From contig CP136063.1 of the NCBI GenBank assembly GCA_032622095.1, positions 277,009,426-277,073,425 on the forward strand: a stretch of 64,000 nucleotides of DNA, written 5' to 3'. The stretch is from Siphonodentalium dalli. Its lineage: Eukaryota; Mollusca; Scaphopoda; Gadilida; Siphonodentaliidae. The position numbers and the translations under genes were made by a program. The notes under the pieces were generated by a model, which saw only the letters and a program-made list of their open reading frames with translations, did no database searches and was not told where the DNA came from. Below, piece by piece: positions 43,808 through 55,735 of the stretch. Each line of letters opens with the position of its first letter. Position 1 is the first letter of the stretch.

Positions 43808-46475
43808 CGGGTTTGACAATATATTAAAGGTGCTGCCAGAAACCATAGACTTTAGAACTATACATGGAAAACTCTTTGTACTAATAAAACTAAATTGTTA
43901 TGTATCAGATGTAATAATTAAGTTAACTAACTAGGATATATACCCAAAATTGTGTGAAACTAAATTGAAACACATGGTCATGTATAAATATATCGGCCAT
44001 ATACAAGAAAGGAGACAAGCATGCTGCCGAGAACTACAGACCGGTATCTTTAACATCTGTTCCATGTAAAATACTCGAACATATCGTATGTAGACATGTC
44101 CTCAACCATCTAGAGCAACACGAGATCCTCACATCGTTGAACCATGGTTTTCGGCGCGGTTTTTCATGCGAGACACAACTGGCCGTCACCACACATGACC
44201 TACTCCAATCATTTGACAATCGGCGACAAGTGGACATCGCCATCCTCGATTTCTCAAAGGCATTTGACACCGTGCCTCACCGGAGATTACTACAAAAATT
44301 GGAAAACTACGGGATCAGAGGACCACTACTGAGATGGATGACATCATTCCTCGTAAACAGAAAAATGCGCGTAGTAGTAGATGGGAAAACATCAAGAGAG
44401 GAAACAGTAGACTCCGGGGTACCACAGGGGACTGTACTCGGTCCATTATTATTTCTATGTCACATTAACGACCTCCCAAACAAGATCCAATCGAAGGTGC
44501 GTCTATTTGCTGACGACTGTCTCCTGTATCGAGAAATCGACAACTTTGAGGACCACCTAGCCATGCAGGAAGATCTCTCCATCCTGGATGAATGGGCCGA
44601 CACATGGGGAATGAAATTTAACACCAAAAAATGCTTCATAATGTCATCCCGGAAAATCACCGACTATTACTACAGACTGAAAGGAGATATACTTAAGGAA
44701 GTACAAGAACACCCGTACCTTGGCCTAACTATAAGCAACACCATGACATGGGACGCCCACATTAGAAATGTTTCCAGGAAAGCAGCATGCACTCTTGGCT
44801 TCCTGCGAAGAAACATACGACACTGCTCAGAGGACTGCAGAAAAATGGGCTACATATCGCTGGTCAGATCCATCATGGACTACGCAGACACCATCTGGGA
44901 CCCCTACCAACAAAACCACATCGACAAGCTGGAAAGAATCCAGCGTAGAGCAGCCCGGTTCATCAAAAGAGACTACAAAAGCAAAGAAGACGGATACATG
45001 ACCAAGATCCTCCACGAGCTAGATCTACCAACACTGAAGAAACGGCGAAAAATAAACCGACTGGGATTCATGAGTAAGGTGGTGGGCGGATTGGTCCCGG
45101 CTATACCCCCTAATCAATACTTTACACCCGAAACAAGGCGTCTTAGATCGCAAAGCAAAATTCTGACAGGCTACGTCACCAGCCAAATTCCTCGACACCT
45201 AATAAGAAACAACAGTCAGTGCTACGAGGCAATACCATACGTGTCAGCTCAGTTCGCTAATTCCATATTTGTTAGAACTATATGCGACTGGAATCAGCTG
45301 GAGGAATCCTTAATACTACAACAACAGCCTGTGGATTCCTTCAAGAGTGCGCTGAAGGAAAATATCTGAGACTCTCTCGACCGCTGCGAAATTACCAGAA
45401 TTGGGATCTGCAGCGGAAACCATTCAGATTCAGAGTGTCGAGGAATAGATGCCGTTGATCCCAGATGACTTAAAGGGGTACACATAATTTATAAGATCAA
45501 TAAAGAGCGTTTCTTATCAGCTCAGATGCAGCTCGTGGACTATTCCTCCTCGATGACCACTATTCCTATATGTTCGACAAGAACATCTGTGGCTGGATCG
45601 AAGTCAATCTACGTGCATGCACTTGACCAGCTAGTAAGAATAGCCACTAGGCCCTATCGAGTTTGACAATATATTAAAGGTGCTGCCAGAAACCATAGAC
45701 TTTAGAACTATACATGGAAAACTCTTTGTACTAATAAAACTAAATTTTTATGTATCAGATGTAATAATTAAGTTAACTAACTAGGATATATACCCAAAAT
45801 TGTGTGAAACTAAATTGAAACACATGGTCATGTATAAATTGGAGTGTCGAGGAATAGATGCCGTTGATCCCAGATGACTTAAAGGGGTACACATAATTTA
45901 TAAGATCAATAAAGAGCGTTTCTTATCAGCTCAGATGCAGCTCGTGGACTATTCCTCCTCGATGACCACTATTCCTATATGTTCGACAAGAACATCTGTG
46001 GCTGGATCGAAGTCAATCTACGTGCATGCACTTGACCAGCTAGTAAGAATAGCCACTAGGCCCTATCGAGTTTGACAATATATTAAAGGTGCTGCCAGAA
46101 ACCATAGACTTTATAACTATACATGGAAAACTCTTTGTACTAATAAAACTAAATTTTTATGTATCAGATGTAATAATTAAGTTAACTAACTAGGATATAT
46201 ACCCAAAATTGTGTGAAACTAAATTGAAACACATGGTCATGTATAAATTGGAGTGTCGAGGAATAGATGCCGTTGATCCCAGATGACTTAAAGGGGTACA
46301 CATAATTTATAAGATCAATAAAGAGCGTTTCTTATCAGCTCAGATGCAGCTCGTGGACTATTCCTCCTCGATGACCACTATTCCTATATGTTCGACAAGA
46401 ACATCTGTGGCTGGATCGAAGTCAATCTACGTGCATGCACGTGACCAGCTAGTAAGAATAGCCACTAGGCCCTAT
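43808..46475 (+). repeat. Tandem 410-bp unit, three copies, first one containing a LINE fragment
   Basis: The unit runs from GAGTTTGACAATATATTAAA through ACATGGTCATGTATAAAT, then GAGTGTCGAGGAATAGATGC, AATAAAGAGCGTTTCTTATC and CACTAGGCCCTATC. Copies 2 (about 45657-46068) and 3 (about 46069-46475) are nearly identical. Copy 1 is split: its left part is 43808-43988 and its right part begins near 45429, with the LINE reverse transcriptase between. The right part of the unit contains the LINE 3' tail followed by sequence like the adjacent 155-bp satellite (AGCTAGTAAGAATAGCCACT). Confidence 0.9.
43990..45369 (+). pseudogene. 5'-truncated LINE reverse transcriptase (Jockey/CR1-like)
   Basis: The frame is open from about 43996 (YKKGDK, NYRPVSLTS at 44002-44055) to a TGA at 45367-45369. 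RT motifs are in order: HGFRRGFSCETQL, AILDFSKAFDTVPH, GVPQGTVLGPLLF, catalytic FADDCLLY (about 44506-44530), WGMKFNTKKC, YLGLTISN, and the C-terminal VQRR-type box IQRRAARFIKRDY followed by the usual LPTLKKRRKINRLGFMSKV. The endonuclease and ORF1 are missing, as expected for 5' truncation at insertion. No internal stop or frameshift in what remains, so the insertion is young. Its 3' UTR would be the GTGTCGAGG...AATAAAGAGCG part of the tandem unit. Confidence 0.88.
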
Positions 46476-48340
46476 ATATAGTCATCCGGGGTGTTGAGCC
46501 TATATACATGTAGTATATAGCCAGTTGCACTAGTCAGTATAAGCTAGTCATAGTATGGTTATTTAATAGGACTATCGGTATATATGGGCAGTAATATTAA
46601 TCAAAGTAGCTAGATATGGTGGACAGTCCATAGAGCAGACTAGTACGAATATCCAATATAGCGAACCATGGCGGAACGTCTAACACCATGTACATTAGTC
46701 ACTGCTGTGATAGGATAATCATATATAGTCATGGTGGTTATTCCGTATATATATGGACAGTAATATTGGTGAATGTAGGTAGTCAGGGTGGATAGTATAA
46801 AATTCAAGGTAATGCGACTAGTCACTATATAGCTAACCAGGGTGCATGGTGAGTCCACCTAGTCAGTACATTAGTCACTATATCTATTCATGGTGGTTAT
46901 TCAGTAGGCTATATGGCAGGTAATATTGATCAATGTAGCTAGCTATGGTGGCTAGTCTATACAGCAAGCTAGTAAGATTCGTCACTGTAGCTAAACATGG
47001 TGATGAGTAAATCAAGCCAGTTACATTAGTCATTATAGCTAGTCATGGTGGTTATTCAGTATATATGTGCAGTAAAGTTGACCACTATAGCTAGCTATTA
47101 TGTACAGTGGCTTGTCTATCTATCCAGCAAATAAGAATTTTCACTATACCTTACAAGGGTGATGAGTCCACGAAGCCAGTTAAATTAGTCACAATTATAG
47201 ATAGTCATGGTTGTTACTCAAGGAGTAATAATGATCACGGTAGCTAATAATGGCGGATAGTCTGTCTAACCAGCTACTAAAATGTCACTCTATAGATAAC
47301 CACAGGGTGGTAAATCTATCTAGCCAGTTATATTAGTCACTATATCTAGTGGTGGTGGTTATTCAGCATAAACGCACAGTATGCCGAAAGCTATGTATGG
47401 TGGATATTTTATACAAACAGCTATGAATAGTAGTTACTTTAACTAACCAGGGTGGTAGTACTATCTAGCCAGTTACATTAGTCACTATAGCTAATCATGA
47501 TGGTTATTTAGTAAATATGGGCAGTAATATTTATCAATTTAGATAGCTCTGGTGGATATTATATAAAGCATGCTAGTAAGATTAGCCTCTGTACACAATA
47601 AGGGTGATAACTCTATCTAGCCAGTTAAATTAGTCACAGTTGCTAGTCATGGTGGTTATTCAGTTGATCCTGAGAGTAATATTGATCAATATAGCTAGCA
47701 ATGGCGCATGGTCTATCTAACCACCTACTTAAAATTGTCACTATAGCTAACCGGGGTGATAATTCTATATATGCAGCTACATTATCCACTCTAGCTAGAA
47801 ATGGTGGTTATTCAGTATGCACGTGCAGTAATATTGACCAAGGTCGCTTGCTATGTGGATAGTCTATATAGCAAGCTAGTAAGTGTAGTCACTATAGCTA
47901 GCCAGGGTGGTAAGTCTATATAGCCAGTGAACATTAGTCTCTATAACTAGTTTAGTGGTATTCGGTTTATATATATATATATACAGTAATATTAAGAACT
48001 ATAGCTAGCTATGGTGGCTTATCTATCTATAGCCAGCATGTATAAATAGTCACTATGTCTTACAATGGTTATGAGTGTATCTAGCCAGTTACATTAGTCA
48101 CAATGGCTAATCTAATCATGATGATTATGTAGTCTATATAGGCAGTAATATTCATCAATATAGCTAGCACTTGCAGATATATCTATCAATCCAGCTAATA
48201 ATCATAGTCACAATAGATAATCATGGTGGTAAGTCTATCTAGCGAGTTACATTAGTCACCATACCTAGTCATGGTGGTTATTCAGTACATATTGACAGTA
48301 CTATTGATCAAAGTAGCTAGGTATGGTGGATAATATATAC
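46476..48340 (+). repeat. Degenerate 155-bp satellite, about 12 copies
   Basis: The motif AGTCATGGTGGTTATTCAGT recurs at about 46727, 46887, 47045, 47202, 47354, 47505, 47645, 47800, 47953, 48115 and 48268, i.e. every 140-162 bp. It alternates with GCTAGTAAGATTAGTCACTA and ATCTAGCCAGTTACATTAGT words. A lone inverted unit lies at 60178-60345. Confidence 0.9.
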
Positions 48341-48343
48341 AGA

Positions 48344-50279
48344 AAATGGGTATGTGCCTATATCGTTGGAATCTGGGCATATAATATGGATGTTGGGGTA
48401 TATATGTACCCTCATACATCTGGACATGACTCAGGTATAGTTGACTTATGTTTTCACTGCACGGGCTCCAATTTGGGGTTCAAACATTTAAGGGCCCACC
48501 ATAGAAAATGGGTATGTGCCTATATCGTTGGAATTTGTGCATATCATATGGATGTTGGGATATATATGTACCCTCATGCATCTGGACATGACCCAGGTAT
48601 AGTTGACTTATGTTTTCACTGCACGGGCTCCAATTTGGGGTTCAAACATTTAAGGGCCCACCATTGAAAATGGGTATGTGCCCATATCGTTGGAATCTGG
48701 GCATATAATATGGATGTTGGGGTATATATGTACCCTCATGCATCTGGACATGACTCAGGTATAGTTGACTTATGTTTTAACTGCACGGGCTCCAATTTGG
48801 GGTTCAAACATTTAAGGGCCCACCATAGAAAATGGGTATGTGCCTATATCGTTGGAATTTGGGCATATAATATGGATGTTGGGATATATATGTATCCTCG
48901 TGCATCTGGACATGACTCAGGTATAGTTGACTTATGTTTTCACTGCACGGGCTCCAATTTGGGGTTCAAACATTTAAGGGCCCACCATAGAAAATGGGTA
49001 TGTGCCTATATCGTTGGAATTTGGGCATATAATATGGATGTTGGGATATATATGTATCCTCGTGCATCTGGACATGACTCAGGTATAGTTGACTTATGTT
49101 TTCACTGCACGGGCTCCAATTTGGGGTTCAAACATTTAAGGGCCCACCATAGAAAATGGGTATGTGCCTATATCGTTGGAATTTGGGCATATAATATGGA
49201 GGTTGGGATATATATGTATCCTCGTGCATCTGGACATGAGTCAGGTATAGTTGACTTATGTTTTCACTGCACGGGCTCCAATTTGGGGTTCAAATATTTA
49301 AGGGCCCACCATTGGAAATGGGTATGTGCCTATATCGTTGGAATCTGGGCATATAATATGGATGTTGGGGTATATATGTACCCGCATGCATCTGGACATG
49401 ACTCAGGTATAGTTGACTTATGTTTTCACTGCACGGGCTCCAATTTGGGGTTCAAACATTTAAGGGCCCACCATAGAAAATGGGTATGTGCCTATATCGT
49501 TGGAATTTGTGCATATCATATGGATGTTGGGATATATATGTACCCTCATGCATCTGGACATGACCCAGGTATAGTTGACTTATGTTTTCACTGCACGGGC
49601 TCCAATTTGGGGTTCAAACATTTAAGGGCCCACCATTGAAAATGGGTATGTGCCCATATCGTTGGAATCTGGGCATATAATATGGATGTTGGGGTATATA
49701 TGTACCCTCATGCATCTGGACATGACTCAGGTATAGTTGACTTATGTTTTAACTGCACGGGCTCCAATTTGGGGTTCAAACATTTAAGGGCCCACCATAG
49801 AAAATGGGTATGTGCCTATATCGTTGGAATTTGGGCATATAATATGGATGTTGGGATATATATGTATCCTCGTGCATCTGGACATGACTCAGGTATAGTT
49901 GACTTATGTTTTCACTGCACGGGCTCCAATTTGGGGTTCAAACATTTAAGGGCCCACCATTGAAAATGGGTATGTGCCTATATCGTTGGAATCTGGGCAT
50001 ATAATATGAATGTTGGGATATATATGTATCCTCATGCATCTGGACATGACTCAGGTATAGTTGACTTATGTTTTCACTGCACGGGCTCCAATTTGGGGTT
50101 CAAACATTTAAGGGCCCACCATTGAAAATGGGTATGTGCCTATATCGTTGGAATCTGGGCATATAATATGAATGTTGGGATATATATGTATCCTCATGCA
50201 TCTGGACATGAGTCAGGTATAGTTGACTTATGTTTTCACTGCACGGGCTCCAATTTGGGGTTCAAACATTTAAGGGCCC
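48344..50279 (+). repeat. 162-bp satellite, 12 copies with 972-bp higher-order repeat
   Basis: The unit starts GAAAATGGGTATGTGCC and ends TTTAAGGGCCCACCAT, exactly 162 bp long. Copies 1-4 carry the same diagnostic variants as copies 7-10 (for example TTGTGCATATCATATGG in 2 and 8; TGCCCATATCG and TTTTAACTGC in 3 and 9), so a six-unit block of 972 bp was duplicated. The unit is a multiple of three and keeps one frame open for long runs (48323-48667, 48710-49639, 49682-49963), broken by TGA at copy junctions. Confidence 0.95.
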
Positions 50280-50450
50280 ATTTTCTATGGTGGGCCCTTA
50301 AATGTTTGAACCCCAAATTGGAGCCCGTGCAGTGAAAACATAAGTCGACTATACCTGAGTCATGTTCAGATGCACGAGGGTATACACATATAGATGTTAG
50401 GACACATTTGGAGCCTCTTGTATCTGGGCATGACTTAGGCATAGTTGACT
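50280..50450 (-). repeat. Inverted terminal unit of the 162-bp satellite
   Basis: Directly abutting the last plus unit, TTTTCTATGGTGGGCCCTTA and following sequence is the reverse complement of the unit, diverging after about 110 bp. It makes a perfect-arm palindrome with the preceding copy. Confidence 0.9.
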
Positions 50451-51409
50451 TCAGTTAATTTAGTTATTTTTTTTAGATAAAGATCACCTGTTTCGTGACA
50501 CCCTCGGGATATCTTTAAAGTTGATAATACATGTTCTTTATTGCTAAGTGTTAGTGCCCTTTTAACTTTAAGTCGTATGCGGTCGAAGGCAATTATCTTC
50601 ATATATTTGCCAGTCGAAGGGGGGTAACTCTATAATAAAATATTAACTATATTTATCGCCAACGATTCTCCCATCAGTTCGGACGCGTCCATGTTTTCCA
50701 CTCTGGATGGGACATATGATGCACACATGCTCCTGGTGTGCCAGACTCTCACTGTACACTCAATTTCACAACACAAGTATTAAATCGATTGTTATTGACA
50801 TTCTGAGCGTGATTAATTTATTGGCGACTTTTCAATGATATCTATGAATTTTGCCTCTGTTTTTTGCATTGACTTCAGTCTGCTGACTTGCGATTTTCTA
50901 TCGGAAAGTAATACAGTACAAGAAAACTAAGATGCATGCATCAGGTCGGCCGTGAACTATCAACCATAGAATTGTTGTAGCTATCGATTATACATTTTGA
51001 AACACCTGTCTGTATGTATGTATGTATGTGTGTATGCGTGAATGCATGTGTGTATGTGTTATAGACTCTAACACTGCTCGAATTTGGTATTTAACGTGTC
51101 AACTTGACCTCGCTCATAGGCATGTTTCTGGACCTTGACCGATCCGACTAAAAATTTGTGTGTAGGACTACTTCGATCCCGGGAGCAATATGGACGGGTC
51201 CAATTTCACGTGGGACCATGTTCTCGAACGTGCTGATATAGGCATGTTTCTGGACCAATTGAACAATAGTTTGGCCAGACGCTGTATATACTGGGTACTG
51301 TCCAGATGGAGGCGATCACAAAAAAAATCCCTAACTAGCCCGAACGAAGTCGAGTACATCAGCTAGTTTAATATATATTTTGGACATTTGTCTGTCTGTT
51401 TGTCTGTTA
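50451..51409. other. No gene; (GTAT)n microsatellite at about 51012-51058
   Basis: CTGTATGTATGTATGTATGT with derivatives. A GGCATGTTTCTGGACC word occurs twice (51118, 51240). Nothing else recognised. Confidence 0.5.
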
Positions 51410-51855
51410 GCTATGGCCGGGAAAACTGCCGGACAGATTTGACGAAATTTGATACCTAGGGGAAATTATTTCCAGGGAGTATTTTGGACGGGTCAAATCT
51501 TGATCCCGACCTGACTTTGACATTCAAAAAGATCAATTCAAGGTCAAATCTGGTAAAACGGAAGTATTTCAACGAAATTTGATACCTACTGTTACTTTTG
51601 TCGCAGGAGTGTTTCGGGTGGGTCAAATCATGACCCTGATCTGATCTTGACATTCAAAATTGTCAATTCAAGGTCAAATCGGGTATAAAGCCGGGCGGAT
51701 TTCGACGGGTACTTTTGTCGTGACTTTTGTCCGGGGAGTGTTTTGGACGGGTCAAATCGTGACCCCGACGTGACCTTCACCTTTAAAATAGTCAATTCAA
51801 GGTTAAATCGCGCATTTCTTCGAAAATCAGAGGGGAACATCCCGGACGAAGTGGG
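51410..51855 (+). repeat. About 130-bp tandem repeat, three degenerate copies
   Basis: GACGGGTCAAATC / GTGGGTCAAATC recurs at about 51487, 51618 and 51748. Each is followed by a TGACCCCGA...TTGACATTCAAAA segment and TCAATTCAAGGTCAAATC. Confidence 0.85.
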
Positions 51856-53790
51856 GTCCACGAGCTACTATTATATATTTCTAGATTTAGTTACAAACTA
51901 AATACCTGTATATTGTACAAAGAAATGTTTGACAAATATATCTGTATCAATATTACCATACGGGTCATTAAAATAGATACGACGAAACAAATTTTGAAGG
52001 GTGCATGTATCAGGTAAATTTTTATATTTCAAATGATGACAGGAATGCAGAAAGTTGAAGTACCTACGTAATACTGGCTATCCGCATGAAGAGATATACA
52101 TGTATATAACGAGAGGCCAATCACGATCGGCAGATGTTTAACCCATACCTTGGCGATAGCGACTAGCCATAACTGATAATTTGTCAAAGATATGATCACA
52201 GGAATTAATCCATATATCAGTACCCAACTTGAAATCAAAAGCTCAAATAATTTGTCTTAAGAAAAGGTTAAAGTATTTGGGTTGGGGAGGAGTAGTTTTA
52301 AATCTCATAACTCTGTCCCTATTCACACAAGGACCTCTCACTGTGAGATCCAATGGTTTAGTGATTTCGGAGGACATGTTTAGGAGTTTAAGTTAACTCA
52401 TTGGAAGCAAAAGTGATAAATCCCTAACTTTGCCACTTTTGACATGCCAGATATTCAAAATTTATTATTCACTTCTAAAGAGAAATTATAATTGTTGACT
52501 GCTTAGAACGACATATATGTAGGGGATTCCATCTCGTATTTAAATGGTACTTTAATTACCCCCCCCCCTTCCCCCATTCTCCCCAGTTATTTTGTTTATC
52601 AAACATGGACAGATATAAGATCAGATCTGACCTGTGTATTAAATAAGATTAAGTGTTTCATAACAGGGGTGTATGGTTTTCAAAAATATATGTAGTTTAT
52701 ACAATTCAAAAGTATTATCTATATAATGTTATACAGACATAATATGATGGGGATGCTGGCCCCTATGACCACTAAATCGTTCATATAAAAGAAAGTAAGT
52801 TAGCCCTCATTTGAATGGTTTCACACATTACAATGTTTTACAAGTAGCTTGGGCACTAAAAGCCACAACCTTCAATGTTAATCTTCTAAGTGCTCTGTGG
52901 CCCCTAAAATTCAATCAACCATGAAAATGTGAACAAATGGGAAAATAAGGTTCCTGGAAATACTAACATCTACCATATTGATTTTCAAAACAAGTCATCA
53001 CTTACAATAGTCATGTATATTTATCTTCCCATTGCATAGATAAATCATATTGGCTATCAGCTGTTGTTTTAATTTCAAATTGAAAGCACGTGTCTGAAGG
53101 GTTAATATATTTTTCAAAAATCAATTAATCAGTCAATACCAAAATTGATAGAAGTGAATAGTGTGCCAAGATACCCAATAGATATTAAGAGATATGAGGA
53201 AGAGTCCATGTACATTATAGCATGTGTCTATGGAAACCTTGGAAAGGGTTAATTATTTTTGAAGCAAATTAATAGAATTTAGAAGACACTTATATAGGTG
53301 AGGGGTGCCCTTATCTCACCCTGTAATGAAATTTCAAGAATAGGAAAAACACCAGTCTTGTGCTGCCATTAATCAATTTGACAGTTAGAATAAACAAACA
53401 GCCAACCACCAGTGTTGTTTATCTTGCTTGACCCACCAGAGCTCTGTATCATATGTCATCACTCATTTCATAACAGATTTCACTTGCAATGACAACATCT
53501 ATAAAAATCCTCTCATATACTCTGGATGTTGGATGATCACATGGTAATTTATTGATATCATTATATTACATGAAACTATTGCAATAAAATCTTCATATTT
53601 TCAAAACAGGATATCACACCTAATTAATCGTAAAAAACTAAAATAAATGAAAGCGTCAATTTTTTTTATTATTTAAATTTTTTTTTTATTGTTATTATTA
53701 GTTCAAACAAAATTTAATATTTGTATATGCTAAATTTAGCAAGGAGCTAAATCTAAAAAAATTTAATTTAAAAAAAACAAAAAAACAATT
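51856..53790. other. No gene recognised
   Basis: AT-rich DNA with a C-tract at 52559-52568 and poly-T/poly-A stretches at 53660-53800. I see no frames with motifs. Confidence 0.5.
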
Positions 53791-53799
53791 CTCATTTTT

Positions 53800-54114
53800 T
53801 TTTCTCGAAAAAGGGTCGTAACTCCTTTAAAATTAATCGGATCAAACCCATATTCGAACTCGGTCTGTATTTTGGGCTGTGAAACTCACATACCAAATTT
53901 GGTTCCAAAAATGTTTGAGTTATGGCAGAATGCGTGAATTCTAAGTTGAAAAATGGCCATAACTCTGTAACAAAATCTCGGATCAAACCCAAATTCGAAC
54001 TCGATCTGTATTTTGGGCTGAGAAACCCATATACAAAATTTGGTTTCGATCGGATAAAAAATGTTTGAGTTATCGCATTACTCGTAAAGTGTCTACGGAC
54101 AGACAGACAGACAG

Positions 54115-54149
<35 letters not shown>

Positions 54150-54215
54150 GACGAACGACGAGTGGTCAATCCGGGCAACGACACTATGTTTACCATACTA
54201 TGGTATGGGTAAACA
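53800..54215. mobile_element. Pearl/Helentron-like repeat with two 138-bp units and a GACA tract (tentative)
   Basis: Two tandem units share CGGATCAAACCCA, TTCGAACTCG, CTGTATTTTGGGCTG, CCAAATTTGGTT and AAAAATGTTTGAGTTAT (53830-53945 and 53970-54080). They are followed by a (GACA)n/(GACG)n microsatellite (54098-54160) and a hairpin CCATACTATGGTATGG (about 54192-54207). Tandem core, tetranucleotide tract and terminal hairpin are the layout described for mollusc pearl elements and HINEs, but exact ends were not identified. Confidence 0.5.
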
Positions 54216-55420
54216 TAAAAACCAGATGAGGGATATGTCTGTACAGTTGCTAAACAATTCAGTCATGCAAAAGAGGATCAAAGAGTAAGATACCAAATTG
54301 CTGCCTGTGGTAATGTTTTTTAACGAAATTCGGGAAAATTAGATTACTCTCACCCTGGTTATCCAGAAGATAATTGTGGAATCTGATGACGATCGGACAA
54401 GGGTGTCGTCTGTAGGATCACCAAATTATTTAGCCATAAAAATAGTAAAATTGAAGATCACCGCTGGCAGTGATGTCTTCACAAGGACAGTTTGAGAACA
54501 AAATATGGCTTACATCTAGCGGTGACCCAAAATATCCACATAAGAAAAAGTTCTCCAATAAAAGCTGGCTGCAGAGTGCGCCAATTGATTCAAATTCGAA
54601 ATTTAGCAGGGTGTACTGCTTGTGGCCATGTTTTCCCCGCAAATTTGATAGACTGATGGACAAAACCACTGAATCCGTTGAATCAATATACATGTATACA
54701 TGGATTAATTTATATGCATTGTTATACACAGTACTGGTATATAAAGGTACTGAAAATAACTATATTACTAGTATACACAAAATAAACCATATATCATGGC
54801 TATGGGTTCTAATATCCGAACATGACAGCTGAGAACTTGGTGTGAATTAAAGAGTGGTGGTTTCTCAAGCATTTCTAACCCTCCACGTTAGCAACATGCC
54901 ATTAAATGTCATAAGTATAATCTAGCTTGAGGACAGAAGTGATCCATAAAACCCCCCTTAATTCAACCAGGTCCTCGCGCGATGTATGATCGATCACATG
55001 ATGATCTAGGGGGATTAGAATTGATGTATAAAAACAGCACTGCATGTAAATATAAAATAAAATAGTGCTACATCTTATTACAGATTATTGCCATATATAA
55101 TCAGTGATTATACAGACAGTCTGACAAAATAAAGTTTCAGTGACACTCTATCCGAAGAGGGGAATAATTTCATCTGTTACAGTCAATGGAGCAATTATGA
55201 ATCTGGAAAGGTGAAATTTCTAAGTAATACTAGATATCGACATGACGCGATAAAATATAACGTAAATGCAATATGGCCGCTGGCGACCATTTTTTCCTAT
55301 GAAATTAAAAAAATATTTGATAGCTCTCATCTGATAAATCAATATCAAGATAAATATGAAGTTTGGTGATGATCGGATGAGTGAAGTGGACTGTGGTCTG
55401 TGCTAAACGGTTTAGTAATG
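54216..55420. other. No gene recognised
   Basis: Small frames only, for example 54470-54832 on the plus strand, without motifs. Two GATGATCGGATGAG/GACGATCGGACAAG words (54390, 55370) suggest old related repeats. Confidence 0.45.
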
Positions 55421-55735
55421 CTTAAAAAGATTCTTACCTTAATATTTTTATGTTCACTTTATAAACTTCACTGAGTCATCTTTGTCATGTATTGAGTTTG
55501 ATATCTTTTGTTAACAGTTTATATATCATGTATGTCTCATGTTTGTTATTTTAATTTATGTGTTTATTATCATTAAATAAAGTTGCATTCCTTAAAAAGA
55601 TTCTTACCTCAATGTTTTTATGTTCACTTTATAAACTCCACTGAGTCATCTTTGTCATGTATTGAATTTGATATCTTTTGTTAACAGTTTATAAATTATG
55701 TATGTCTCGTGTTCTTTATTATATTATATACACTT
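55421..55735 (+). repeat. 170-bp tandem duplication
   Basis: CTTAAAAAGATTCTTACCT begins at 55421 and 55591. The copies share ATGTTCACTTTATAAACT, CACTGAGTCATCTTTGTCAT and TTTTGTTAACAGTTTATA. The first copy ends with AAATAAAGTTGCATTC, which looks like a retroposon 3' tail. Confidence 0.85.

Noticed and set aside
44768-45015. Short ORFs on both strands inside the LINE
   Set aside because: Shadows of the reverse transcriptase frame.
48710-49639. 309-codon ORF as a repetitive-protein gene
   Set aside because: It is the 162-bp satellite read in one frame; TGA codons occur at equivalent copy junctions and no start context or introns are evident.
53792-54196. 134-codon minus-strand ORF
   Set aside because: Its N-terminal SVCLSVCLSV repeat is the GACA microsatellite and the rest is the two 138-bp tandem units.
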